A DNA stretch of 64,000 nucleotides, taken from the NCBI GenBank assembly GCA_013398275.1, contig VZSE01011438.1, positions 186,001 to 250,000 on the forward strand, read 5' to 3'. Origin of the DNA: Promerops cafer (Eukaryota > Chordata > Aves > Passeriformes > Nectariniidae). Made by a program: the position numbers and the translations under genes. Under the pieces are notes generated by a model, which was given only the letters and a program-made list of their open reading frames with translations, was not told the DNA's origin and did no database searches. This document shows, in pieces, positions 22,326 to 34,084 of this stretch; the first letter of the stretch is position 1; each line of letters starts with the position of its first letter.

Positions 22326-25300
22326 TACTTTGCTGACAATGACCTCAGTCTTGAAGATTATATATTTGGAGCATTGAAAAGAACTTTCTGGGGTTTTTAC
22401 CCTCTCATATAACCACTTCCAGACCCTTAAGCTACAGGGCCTAGGACTTCTTGCTTTAATTTTCCCATTTTTCAGCATCCCAATGGCTCTGTTCTACACT
22501 TTCTTCACTCAAGAGGGGATGTGTTCAACAGAAAAGTTCTTGTAGGTAGATATCACTTAATTGCTGTTCCCAGTATTTAGGGAAATAGGCAAATTACAAA
22601 AGCATAACTGTCCTTTCTAGGCTGAAAAATTGAGAATGAAGAAGTTTGTGAACACCTGGTAAAATTCATAGTTGTGGCTGCTTTGGGGAGTCACAGTATT
22701 TTAATTGCAATATTGGAATAAATGTTGTGCTCAATATTTCAAATATTCCTATTCTCCAGCTGAGTACTAATCTTTCTCACCTGTAGTGATGGGTAGGAGT
22801 TGAACCTATTCGTGGGCAATGAGATCTTTGATCATGCAGACAAATTTTATAGACTAAAGTCTATAAGCTGGACATCCATGCTAGGCTGAGACCCATAATT
22901 TAAGTACAGAAAGATTGGAACAGCAATTGCAGAGGATTGTAAAGCACTTACAGCAAAATCACAGTGACCTGGAAACTATACTATCTTCTTCTAACACAAA
23001 TAAATTCAGGGAGGTCCATAGGTGTGTACTACACCACAGCTCAGGCCACCCTAATATAATGATTCCTTTGGATGTTTTTATCCCAGAATCTGTGAGCCTG
23101 CAGTTGATCCTGTTCCTCATAATAAGGTATAAATGCATAAGTTTAGCTCCTTGTGCACTACAGTGCATGATTAAATCAGAAATGCCAGTTATGCTGCATG
23201 CAGCTGTGGCACTGCAAGGGGAGAAATCTCAGCCTGCGAGATTAGAAGCATGGTAAAAGAAAGAGGAGATGTTCTCCACTACCAGGAAAATCAATAATTG
23301 GAATTTACTCTGAATCTTTCATTGATTACTACATAACTTAAATCACTTTTTAAGAACACAAATGTGAATGGGGCAAAATTAGGTTAGGACTCCTCTGGAA
23401 AGTGTCATGTTGTCCTGTTCCCCTGCCTTGGTAAATGGATCTGATTCCGTTTTGCACTTGTATATTTGAAATCCCTTTCTATCCTGAAGGATAAAGCCAA
23501 TATGAATTACTACTTAACAAAACTGCTACAAGAGTGGCATGAATTTCTCTTCCACTGAGTATGAGAGACTGAAGAAATTAGCTGCCATTTATAGGAAGGA
23601 TGTTACTTTATGTGAAATACAAGTTATTATAATTGGTTAGACTTTGATGTTATTACTTCCACAACAGCCCTCTAAAGTGTTAAAATTTTTTTCTTCATCC
23701 AGTCTGATGAATCTGTTGGAAGAGGAACTTCTAGGACACAGACTCATACAATTAATAATTCTGATGTACCGTGTTTGGAGGAACTGCTCATTTGTGCTAT
23801 TCTCCAAGCATTTCTAGGCAGTGCTTGCCAACATGGTCCCATAAAGGACACAAAACTTCAAGTTGAAGGGAGTGTCACCTTTACCCCAGGCACTCAATCT
23901 CTCCAAAGAAAAATAATTCTATTATACCAGTGCCAAGGTGATTGGCAATCAGACTGAAATCCCTTCAGAAAGGAGAAATAAATGTTTTCCCTAACAATTG
24001 CTTTGAAACCACCATGGATGGAAAATCCCTAAACAGTGTACACTGCTCTCCTTTCCAACAGTGAAAACAAGATGAACACCAAGCAACATCTAGACACATT
24101 GTGCACTGTGCCTGACAGTTTTAAGGCCATGTAGAGATAGTGACTCATTAGAAGCTCACCTATTAGTCCTCTTTAACTCTGTTTGTCAGCAAGTACAAAG
24201 TCATTTACAATGAGGAAAAAAAATCTCATTAGTGACAACCAAAGCCAGATAAGTGACCAATCCTTGGCCTTTTGTCCTTGTAAGCACAGGTACCTCAAAC
24301 AGCTTCCAACTGTTTTCAAAATATTTGTGAAAGGTAACCATTCCTGAATTGATTTTTGAAATCTTTGGCTCCATGAAAAAATTAGCTGCGTCCTGATTTC
24401 AGTGCCTTTGTAGCTGAGGCTAATGGTATGTTATGAAATGAAGGTTGTTGCCAGTTTTGGGGAACTTCAAATGACAATTTCTCCAGTCAGTAAGGGGTAT
24501 CAACAAGTTCCTTTCCAAACAGCATATTTTATGCTCTTTGGTTTCTGAGTAGTTATAATAGGCAGGAAGGAATTTTGTAGAATGAGAAAGATATCTCTAT
24601 AAAATATTACTATGCAGCTGATGTGCAAATTATTAATATAAAAAATTACAGTAATAGGCATGTAAATCTTTAAACTAGGCTATGAATTATTGTCAGAGAG
24701 TAGGACAGAATTACAGAAAACTTCCCACCATCAAAAAAAAGCTATTATAGGTAAAACGATATAGAATATTGTTTGGAATTACATTAAATTATACTGAAAT
24801 CTTTAAATCACTTTCCTTTTACATTATATTTATATCTTACACATTCCAATATGTAATTTTTGAAAGTATAGCTTTTTAGAAAAGAAGATATTGCAAACTG
24901 AACAGGACTAAATTTTAAAAGGCGTGATATGTGCAGATATTTCATTTTAACTGGTGGCAGCTGTTTCACGAAGTGAAAGGCTGATTAAGCCTGTAATGGA
25001 AATAAAACAGTCATGAAATGCACGTCAGTGCCATGGCAGGGAGAGGAACAAAGCAAAAGTCTGAGTCAGGTGAGCCTCAAGTGGCACCTGCTGTAACCGT
25101 AGGTTTAACTAAGCTGTACAAAACTGGGAGCTATTCACGCCTCTAACCAAAGCAAGAATTAAGTGAACCAAAAGCTTGTTTAAGTTTACAGAATTTTTCA
25201 GGGTCCCCATTCTGCCAGTCTGCATCTAATCACTCTGTTTTTAATTAGGACATTAACCTGCAGTTTCTGCCTCATTTATAGATGACTTGTTTCAGGGATC

Positions 25301-26490
25301 AGGAAGGACCTGGTGTGAACAAACCATAGGAAACCTGTTCCTTCCACAAAGAGGCAGTGCCTGAAGGCCACCATGTAACCTTCCCTTTTCCACTTCCTGT
25401 GACTCCAATATTCAGAACAAAGTTAGCAAAGCTCCAGGTCAGAACCCAGTGTGAAGCTTTCCTACATAACAGACAGTACAGATTAAACCTAAAAGTTAAG
25501 GTAGGGACCAGAACTGAAGACATTGGTAGCTTTTGTGTGGACCTGGATTCTGTTTCATTCAGGCCCTAATTGAAACATTAATCACAGTTTGTTAAATGTC
25601 TTTGAACTGATATTTGTCAAACATTCCAGTTCCCTGAATTTTCCACTTGTCATTGTTTAAAAATTTTCATTTATTTTCCGACTGGTTGCCACAGAGAAAG
25701 ATAAATGACTAGCCCTGGAGAAGGATCCCATGGTACACTGCATGCTGGGACTTTCACAGCAAGTTTCTGCTCCAGGGATCATGGCAGACACAGTGAGCTG
25801 TAGTTATTGATGGCATGTCTCTGCTTCCCCTTATGTGTTCCCTCTACAGAGTTATTGACAGATATTTGGCATTCTCCATCCCCCACCCTCCTTGTTCTGT
25901 ATCAACAGAAAGGGCTTTCCATCCCCACAAAGATCATTTCCATGCTTGGCACCTGCTCCCCACTGCCATGAGCATTTACTCATTTTGAAATCTAGTTAAA
26001 TCTCTTACTGCCTTATTGGATGAATCATTTAATTTTTAGTGACTTGTCCTAAGTTTCCTGCAGATCCTTCTAATCCAGAGAGAAAAATAAACCAACAAAC
26101 AAAAAAACATGGAAACCCAAGTACTGGCACTGAAATTTTGGGCTCACTTTGAGCAAGTGTCTTGTAGTCTGACCTTGGGAACGTGGTAAGAAATCTGCCA
26201 TTCCCTCAGCCTCCTCCCATGATCCAACAGCGAAAGTGATCCCAAATCCCTTTTCCACAACATTGAAGGTATGACTTAAAATCTGTCAAATTCATACAAA
26301 TGTTCAATTTCACTTTTCATGCTCTGGCCCAAAGGCATCATGGAACAACTAGATGAAGACCAACCAAGAAAAAAATCCCAAAGACAGTAACACAGTTCTG
26401 GTATAATTCTCACTGAAGTCTCAGATCTGTTGGGGTTTTATTTTGTTGGTCTTTTGGGGGTTTTTTAGGTTTATTGGGGTTTTTTTATAG
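22326..26490. other. unique AT-rich sequence
   Basis: No gene or repeat family recognised. It contains a near-perfect palindrome at 22847-22866, paired small hairpins at 24964-24992 and a T/G-rich run (GGGGTTTT-like words) at 26430-26487. Confidence 0.5.
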
Positions 26491-26890
26491 CCTGAGTTAG
26501 AAGGCACCCACAAGATTCATTGAGTCCAACTCCTTGCCCTGCACAGAACTTTTCCCAGGAATCCCACCATGTGCCTGAGAGCACTGTCCAAACACTTCTT
26601 GAGCTCTGCCAGGATTGGTGCAGTGACCACTGCTCTGGGGAGGCTGTTCCAGTGCCCATCCACCCTCTGGGTGAAAAATCTCTCCCTAATAACCAGCCTA
26701 AACCTTCCTTGCTGCAGCTTCTTGGCATTCCTTCATGTCCTGTCACTGGTCACCAGAGAGAAGAGGTCAGTGCTGCCCCTCTGCTTCCCTCGTGAGGAAG
26801 TTGTACCCTCAATGAGGTCTCCCCTCAGTCTTCTCTTTTCCAGGCTGAACAGACCAAGTGACCTCAAGTGCTCCTCATCTGGCTTCTTTA
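26491..26890 (-). mobile_element. CR1 LINE 3' end (antisense)
   Basis: Antisense CR1 of the subgroup reading TCATTGAGTCCAACTCC, CCACCATGTGCCTGAGAGCA, TGTCCAAACACTTCTTGAGC, CTGTTCCAGTGCCCATCCAC, GTCCTGTCACTGGTCACC, TCCCCTCAGTCTTCTC and CAGGCTGAACAGACC. The octamer tail at the 3' end of the element is lost or replaced by the neighbouring T-rich run. About 400 bases, 5'-truncated. The same subgroup occurs at 32200, 35825 and 61935. Confidence 0.93.
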
Positions 26891-27268
26891 CTTTTCACCA
26901 CAGTGCTGCTATGAAAAAAACATTGAATTGAACAACTGGGAACAGCCCACCTTGCAAGAGCCCACCTTTCCTCGTAACTGTCACACAGATGTGTTTTTTG
27001 GAAATTGCCAACCATGTTGACTTAGTTTCAACCATGTGCACAAAAAACCTATAGACAGACTAATTCCGTATCATCCAGAATTACTGCGGAATTTGCATTG
27101 TCTACTCATACTGTGTAATATTTTAATCCTGGAGTTTTTTCATATCTTGTAAGTCTAGAATGATGCATTTTCCTCAAAATTTACAATCATATTGAGCTTC
27201 CTTTTTTGAGGTATGTTGTTGTTCTTGTTGTTTGGGTTTGGTTTATTTTTCATTTCATTGCACCTCTT
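26891..27268. other. unique sequence
   Basis: Nothing recognised between the CR1 and the ATATC satellite. Confidence 0.5.
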
Positions 27269-27507
27269 CATATCATATCATATCATATCATATCATATCA
27301 TATCATATCATATCTCATATCTCATATCTCATATCTCATATCTCATATCTCACATCTCATATCATGTATNCATTTTATCATATCATATCATATCATATCA
27401 TATCTCATCCTATCATATCATACCATACCATATCTCATATCTCATATCTCATATCTCATATCTCATATCTCATATCATGTATCATATCATACCATATCAT
27501 ATCATTA
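27269..27507. repeat. composite ATATC / ATATCTC satellite with one N
   Basis: Pentamer units (ATATC) pass into heptamer units (ATATCTC) and end in ATCATGTAT; the whole pattern then repeats. The first block ends at 27369 and the second at about 27482; they differ mainly by one extra heptamer in the first. An N at 27370 sits exactly after the first block. All three reading frames stay open only because the repeat lacks stops there, giving Ile-Ser-Tyr-His translations of no meaning. Confidence 0.97.
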
Positions 27508-27964
27508 AGACCTTCACTGTAACTGGGCACTGCCATCTCAATCATTTTATTTTAGAATTTCAAATCAATTATCCTCTTGCCTCAGCAGTTCTTTCTCTCA
27601 GAGCCTTTCCTCCTCACTACCACTATTCCCTCTGGAATTCCCTCTTCTATGGCAGCAACCTGAGCTCTCTGTGGTGGTGCATCCCCTGCTTCTCCTTTCC
27701 AGACCACTCTGTGGTCTGAGAAATGCTTGCTGGGCCTCAGCCTCGAAAAGCAGCACCTGGGCTCAACTCTTCCTGAGCATATCAGAAACACCCAGAAACT
27801 GCTGCTGTCTAACCAGCATTGTTTTCCTTATGAACAGCCTTGGAAAATAGTTTTCTTGCCTGAATGGCATAACATTTCTGTTCTCACGCCTTCAAAGAAA
27901 GTGCCAACCCAAACTGTGGCCAGGATGAATCACTGCTATGACCAAAGCCCAGTCTCTTGTGACC

Positions 27965-27972
27965 CTATAAAG
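27965..27972 (+). promoter_or_regulatory. TATA-like box of the probable LTR
   Basis: CTATAAAG lies about 450 bases into the candidate LTR and about 930 bases before its ATTAAA. It is the best TATA match in the element. The long distance to the polyadenylation-like signal would imply an unusually long R region, which weakens the assignment. Confidence 0.35.
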
Positions 27973-28319
27973 AGTGGTCCAAAATGAGACCCTTTGAGCT
28001 CTCCTGGGCTGTGACCAGCAGCCTCCCTCTGAGTGAGGTCTCTCAGAGCCAGTGAACTCTCAAGTTTGCTATACTTGGAGGATCTCCAAAAAACAATGAG
28101 TCCTGGGCTGATACCTCACTCCTCAAGGCCAGACCCTTTGCCTGTGAGGAGATGCAGAATATCTGAAGTGAGTATTTCATTGACCTCCAACGGGAATTTT
28201 TCACAGATACCTTGCTTGCACTGACTCTTTATGTCTGTATGCATAAACTTGTGCATATGTTATAGCAATCTGTGAGAAATTCTGCTTTTTTAGATGCTTA
28301 AGTACCTTGGATATTGAAG

Positions 28320-28645
28320 TAAGTTAGGCCTGTAAGAAAGCTTATGACTTCACCTTACTTAAATGCTGCTAGGTGTTGTTCTTTTACTAAGTTGTTAAGT
28401 TCAACATAAGTTATAAGTGCTGGTAAATGTTGTTCTTTTGTTAAGTACTGTTTGACTTTAGAGTCCTAAGTTATAGGTTAAGTGCTGTTAAGTGTTATTT
28501 GTTTGTTAAATTGTTAAGCTGTAAGTTAGGTATAAGGCAAGTGCTGTTTCTTTGTTGAATTGTTAGGATTATGGTATAAGTTAAGTTAAAGTACTGTTAA
28601 GTATAAGTTAAGTTAAAGTACTGTTAAGTTTGAGTGCTGTTAAGC
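28320..28645 (+). repeat. degenerate TTAAGT-rich minisatellite
   Basis: About five imperfect units, spaced roughly 48-65 bases, share words such as GTTGTTCTTTT, TAAGTTGTTAAG, AAGTTATAAGT and GTGCTGTTAAG. Within it, 28575-28601 and 28602-28628 are two identical adjacent 27-base units, so the youngest expansion is at the 3' side. It lies inside the probable LTR. Confidence 0.85.
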
Positions 28646-28702
28646 TTTTAGGCCGCATTCCTTTTTATCCTTGCTCTCACTGTCCTTTTGTCATAGGCAC
28701 CT

Positions 28703-28704
<2 letters not shown>

Positions 28705-28745
<41 letters not shown>
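28705..28745. repeat. (AC)n microsatellite, about 20 units
   Basis: Uninterrupted AC dinucleotides, in the 3' half of the probable LTR. A run this long is expected to vary in length between individuals. Confidence 0.98.
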
Positions 28746-28746
<1 letters not shown>

Positions 28747-28969
28747 CCCTAGATAGTTCTCAGTTCATTTCTGTTTCGGTTGCCTCGATTTTATTTGGTT
28801 TTCTTGTTGCTTGTTTTTCCTTAGTGTGCCTTAACTGTCCTGTAAGTTGTTGAGTGAATCTTGTCAATGAACTTTGTTATGCTGTCACTTAATATTAAAT
28901 CTGGTTTTTGCTCCTACCCTTGCCAATGATTTTTTAAGTGATCTCAAACACTCAGTTGTAACACTCCCA

Positions 28970-31948
28970 TTCCATATAGACCTCCATGTGTCCCTGTGAC
29001 CTCTCACCTCAAATCTTAGCTCCAAATATTTTCCACCACTACTCTAAATTTCCCTATTTTTTACTTATTTTTTTTTCAATATCAGGTGTCTTCCCTTAAA
29101 GCAGTAAAGCATTATGAAATATCATTTGTATAAAAGCCAAAAGTTTCTTTAAAGTTATGCCCAATTTTTGCTTTTTTGAGGGTGGGGGTGTTTTATGCCC
29201 AGAAGCTCATGATTTGAGGATGGATGTAGTTTAAAAAAGATAAAGAGAGCCAGGCACACAGCCAGTTTTAGCCTACTTTTGAGAGCAGACACCAGTACTT
29301 AATGCCAAGTTTTTTGACTAAATATGAACAGGATCAGACTTTTTAACCTAGCAAATTTCAGTGAGGTATATTCACTACCAAATAATAAATACTTGCTGCA
29401 CCTAGTATCTCAGTTAGAAATCATCAACTTTATCAAATTTTGAGGACTTTGCCTGGGCAGAGCATATTCAAATCATTTGATAGTAAGTAATACAACAAAA
29501 AGTTTTTACAATGTGGGTGGAAGTTAGGCCATTTGTATAGAGGGCCTATATTTGGTAGGGCTCATGGGCAACAGTGGGAGTTTTGATCAACAACCTGACA
29601 AAACCAGAAGCATTTGCATAGGGAAAGTGGTCATGGGAAAGAGAGTCAGAGTCCAGCAATGGGGGACTTGTAGGGAAGCAAAAAGTTCTGCAGAACTTTG
29701 AAGAGAATTACAAGAAGGTTTAACATGCTGGACAGCTGATTCAGGAGCTGACAGCCATCCTCTGTCAACCAGGGTTGTATTGTACTTTCTCTTCCTTTTC
29801 AGCAACAATTGTCACAGTTCATCCCTGCCACTGTCATGCTATAAAAAGTTAAATATTGTTATCTAAACACAGAGGGAGGGAGGGAGGGAGGGAGGGAAGT
29901 CAGGTTTAGAAATCCACTGTTATAAAACCAGAAGAAACAGTGCTGGAGAGAGAGCCTAAACGGGAGATTGTTCCCAACTGTACAAAAGGCTCCACCTGTG
30001 TCATCCCATCCCACTTAGAATTCTTTCTCCCCAGCTTAAACAGAGCCATTTTAGGGCATATATATAACGCCAGCTCCTGCATGAAAGGTTCATTTTGGTA
30101 GTGCTGCACCATCATCCTCATAGCTGTTTAGCAGTACATGGTATCAGTCAAATATAACACAGGAAAGGAGATGATTTGAGGATAATGCATGAAATAGATA
30201 ATACAATTGCAAAGCTGTTGGGACTTAATTATGGGATGCAAGCAACCCCTGCATCTGCACCACAGCCACCTGGGAACACAGTGAAATTAATTATTTTCCA
30301 TGTGCACATCATATTGATGACTCTTTTCTATTGACACTCTTGATACTGGCAGCAAATTAGATTTTTCCCATTCCAACACATGCTAACTGAAAGGTAATTT
30401 CAAGCCTGTGCATATTCACAGACTAAGATACAATCTGGCAGCTTCAAACAAAAGAAGGAGAGAAGAACAAAGCTTTTGGCTTTTTTTAAATGCTACTGGC
30501 TTCCTTGAGCAACAGACTGTTAAATCCTATTAGTAAAGTTTCCCCAGGAGGAGCTACAATAATTGAGGAATGTGGCACTCTTGATTGCAGTGATGCTTAA
30601 ACATCCTAACATTTTGTTTGAGGACAGTATTTTAACTTTTTTTGGATAAAGTCAGTGGGAAGACAAACTGTACCACCCTTGGGGCCTCAGAAGCCACCGA
30701 GTCAGACCAAACCCTTGGATGCTCTTGTGGTCACAGAGCCTGATCCAGACATCAGAGATGTCAATGGACATTGTCACCTGACAGTATTTCAGCAGAGCTT
30801 CTCCACATTTCAGTTCCCTCGTTATTTAACCTACTGGGAGATGTCAAGTCCCTGACAGAGGAGCACCAGGTAAAGAGAGACTCTCTTTGCACAAAGAGTT
30901 ATGTTTCTTTACGTTGTATGTGAGCAAAAGAAATCTCCTCTCACTGGTGATTGCTTTTGTAGAATTGACATATGCCTGTGCTTTGGAGGTCCTTTTAGAT
31001 GTAAACCATGAATCACACAAGGAAACTCTTTATTCAGCTCTTAACTTGTTTCAACCATGACCTGAGCTCTTCTGCTTTAGTACCAAAAAAAAAAAAATCA
31101 ACATTTTTTAAAGGAGTGCTTTGGCTTTAGCTCCATCTCCAGGAAAAAAAAAAAAAAAAGAAAAGAAAGGAAAACCAAAGTGATCCATTTTCATACTGAT
31201 CAATTCAGTTCTTCAGCACCAGAAAAGATATGGCTCTAAACCAGGTTTTCATATGTGTTCAAGCTAAAGTCAACTCTCTGCTTGTGAATTCCATTTCTCT
31301 AAGAAGGGAGATATTCATAAGGATTAAATAAGAGATGGTACATAAAAATCACTGTACACATAAAACCCCACTTCAGCATCATAGTGACATTAACAACTAC
31401 TCATTGAACTGGGGATATTGAAGCAGCTCTTAATTTTCCTGAACCTTAAAGACTTCCTTGTTTAAAAATGAACAGAAAAGAAAGGCAACAAGAAATTGAC
31501 CATGATTATTTTCTAATAGCTATTCATTCAAAAAAGCATAACATCTAATGACATGTTGGAAGAGCTGAACTAAATTGCTTGAAAAGATGAAGTGCTGCTT
31601 AGCAAGTCAAGGGGTTTTTGGTGATCTATCAATTTGTACTAGTTTAACTCTACCTTGCTCAGTTTAGAGTGCTGCCAAAACTCAGTTTGGCAATGATATT
31701 ACTGTGTTTGATGAGTTCTTCTTTTTCCTTGGGCCTTTTCATGTTCTGTAACTCAATGGTCATTTCTACCAATGTGGCAAGCTTAAAGATTAAGTATTTT
31801 CCAATAATGGATATGGAGGGGAAAAAATCAAATACTGATTACTTGCAAATATAAAATAGAGTAGTCAGGCAAGGGCATGAGGAAGAAGAGAGAGCAACTG
31901 TTCTGTTGTATTAGAAGAAACCTATATAATTTACCCAAACTGTATTTC
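28970..31948. other. unique sequence with short simple repeats
   Basis: No gene recognised. It contains an (AGGG)n run at 29872-29898 and A runs at 31085-31097 and 31144-31159. The rest appears unique. Confidence 0.5.
29872..29898. repeat. (AGGG)n microsatellite
   Basis: About 6-7 uninterrupted AGGG units. Four or more GGG runs on one strand mean it could form a G-quadruplex in principle. Confidence 0.95.
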
Positions 31949-32138
31949 ATGGAAATACAGAATGGTTTGGATTGGAAGGGACCTTTAAAGATCATCTCAT
32001 TCCAACTACTTTGGTGTGGGCAGGGACATTTTTCATTATATCAAGATGCTCAGAGCTCCATTCAGTGTTCTTGACCACTTTCAGGGATGGGGCATCCACA
32101 ACTTCTCTGGGCAAGCTGTGCCAGGGCCTCATCCACCT
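31949..32138 (-). mobile_element. CR1 LINE 3' end (antisense)
   Basis: CATGGAAATACAGAATGG, then GGTTTGGATTGGAAGGGACC, TTTAAAGATCATCTCATTCC, TTCAGGGATGGGGCATCCAC and TGTGCCAGGGCCTCATCC. This is the subgroup also seen at 21904 and 37664. About 190 bases, strongly 5'-truncated. Confidence 0.93.
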
Positions 32139-32199
32139 GATGATAATAAAGTCTGTCAAATATCACCTCTTTCAATATGTTTAAAAGATCTAGAACCCT

Positions 32200-32442
32200 A
32201 TGGTATAATCTCAGTTAAAAATGACCAACAATAATCATCAAGTCCAACTTCTGGCACTGCACAGGACACCCCAGTGATCCCACCGTGTGCCTGAGTTGTC
32301 CAAATGCTCTTCGAGCTCTGTCAGGCTTGGTGCTGTGACCATTCCCTGGGGAGCCTGTTCAGGGCCCAACCACCCTCTGGGTGAAAAACCTTTCTCTAAT
32401 ATTCAGCCTAAACCTCTCCTGACACAACTGCAGGCCAGTGAG
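32200..32442 (-). mobile_element. CR1 LINE 3' end (antisense), second of a close pair
   Basis: A different CR1 subgroup from its neighbour 60 bases to the left. It reads AATCATCAAGTCCAACTTC, CACTGCACAGGACACCCC, CACCGTGTGCCTGAG, CCAACCACCCTCTGGGTGAA and CAGCCTAAACCTCTCCTG. The octamer tail is decayed. The difference in subgroup shows these are two insertions, not one interrupted element. Confidence 0.92.
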
Positions 32443-34084
32443 TGTTGGCCCCTCTGCAAAGTTATACTTAGCTTCTGTAGTGCATAGTTATAATCAAAAT
32501 AACCACTTGCAGACATTGTTTTCCTATGCATGCTTTCATAAGTGTGTTTCTCAGTCAGTGTTTTTGATTTTTCAGTATTTTTTCAGACACTTTTCAGTGG
32601 TTTATAGGCACCATTATTGTATTTGAACCTCACTGCACATTCTGAGTTTTCTTCACATAGTATATTACCATTAGCTATAATTAGTAAATTTTGTTTAGTC
32701 TTCCAGAAGATCCATCTACCTGGATATCTATACCAAAAATACACCAGCACCTCTGAAGGCAGGCATGTGCAGGAACAACCCATCAGAAAGCAAGTGAATA
32801 TGCAATATCTCCATTATATATTATTTTTATGAATGATAAAAAGTGCTCAAGGGGCAAGGTTTGAACTTGAGCAGAATCCCAAGGACAAAATTAGTTTCTA
32901 AGAAAATGTTTTCCTCCAAAGACAAAGAAGATCAAGACCTCAATCAATGAAAGCAATTTGGAATACTACAGCCTTGCTGAGGGTTTTTATCACAGCTGGG
33001 AGAGCTGAGCAAGTGTGCTGAAACAGAGTGAATCTCTTCAAGGTGAATAAATATATGCACAGTCATAGAAGGACACCTTCATTTCCTACATTGTTACTGT
33101 GTAAATTATGGATTCCATCAGTACATATATCCTCAAATTTTACAGGACACCCCAGTGTCCTGTAAGTGATAGCTGTCCTCCAGTGATAGCTGTCTGCGTT
33201 AGAGGGTTTGCAAGAACCAAGCTAGCCAGAGAAAGTTTTCCAAAGAGATCTGCAAAAATAGAAACGGGGATGAATCGTTCACCCCATGTTGGATCAAGAG
33301 ATGTCAGAGGTGTGCTCCTCAACTGGGAGTGTAGGCTGGGTCCCAACGAGACATATTAGCCAGGGCATGGGACAACTAAATCCTTCTGAATGTTGTGACA
33401 GTCCCTTTGTTTTAACAGGAATCATTCAAATGTGTCTTTGTTAAGTCTTCAGCATAGCCTGGAGATTTTGCTCTTTTTTTGTGTATGCCTCAGTTAAGTT
33501 TTGATACTAGAAGACAGTGATAGTGAGAAGGAAAAATATCTGCATTTTAACCTGTCTGACAGCCCTCTGCCTTATTACAGCCCTCAGGAATTTCTGATCA
33601 TTGTAACCGATCACATTCTGGTGATTTTTTAACACTGTAAATGCTGATCAAAGACATGCTTCAGACAGTTAATGTCTAGTAAATGAAGGCAGATTTTAAA
33701 TGTTCTCTAGAGCTCATAGGTTAGGACTTTTTATTTTAAAAGTACTATATGCTTCATTACAGCCCTTCAATAACACCCACACACAAATAAATCAGGCAAA
33801 TCAATCCCTAATGTGCAGGAATTATGCCAGTAATTAATTTGTTTAACTACTGGGACTGAAAGAACAGTTGGGAAAATGCATCCCTTTTCACCTGAAATAG
33901 CAGTGTTGTATCTTAAGTTCACAAGGCTCTAACAGCTCTGTAAATATTATTTTGTAATTTAGTCATGATAGCTGTAATTCTAGTCTCTGTACCTGACCTC
34001 TTCCATGACATGGGATGATTCATTGTGCTTAAGTCCTTTTGATACTTTTATCTGAAAAAAGGAAAAAGCAAAGGGAGACAAGAG
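32443..34084. other. unique sequence with a strong hairpin
   Basis: No gene or repeat family recognised. It contains an 11-bp-stem perfect hairpin at 33140-33165, a short direct duplication overlapping its right arm, and AT-rich unique sequence at 33560-33990 that looks like, but was not shown to be, conserved non-coding DNA. Confidence 0.5.
33140..33165. repeat. perfect inverted repeat, 11-bp stem, 4-base loop
   Basis: Left arm TTACAGGACAC (33140-33150), loop CCCA, right arm GTGTCCTGTAA (33155-33165). No T run follows and the host is a eukaryote, so it is not a bacterial-type terminator. Confidence 0.92.

Larger units (their letters stand above)
27518..28969 (+). mobile_element. probable endogenous retroviral LTR, passerine type
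   Basis: The stretch has LTR-like architecture on the plus strand. There is a TATA-like CTATAAAG at 27965-27972, followed by the words GTGACCAGCAGCCTCCCTCT and GAGGAGATGCAGAATATCTG, which I associate with songbird LTRs. A TTAAGT-rich minisatellite (about 28320-28645) and a CA repeat follow, then an ATTAAA polyadenylation-like signal at 28894-28899 with a GT-rich stretch after it. A TG start at 27518 and a CA end at 28963 or 28969 are possible, but no clean target-site duplication supports either. The family is not named because I could not match it with certainty. It could instead be two adjacent fragments. Confidence 0.5.

Noticed and set aside
26569..26931. 120-codon plus-strand ORF
   Set aside because: Lies on the antisense strand of a CR1 tail; similar ORFs recur in other CR1 copies (45359, 57665, 62044, 37682).
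27206..27520. CRISPR-like array
   Set aside because: Continuous short tandem repeat without unique spacers, in a vertebrate-type genome.
27206..27719. Overlapping ORFs with Ile-Ser-Tyr-His repeats in all three plus frames
   Set aside because: By-product of the ATATC/ATATCTC satellite and interrupted by an N.
33140..33200. Rho-independent terminator
   Set aside because: The hairpin lacks a following T run and the sequence is eukaryotic.
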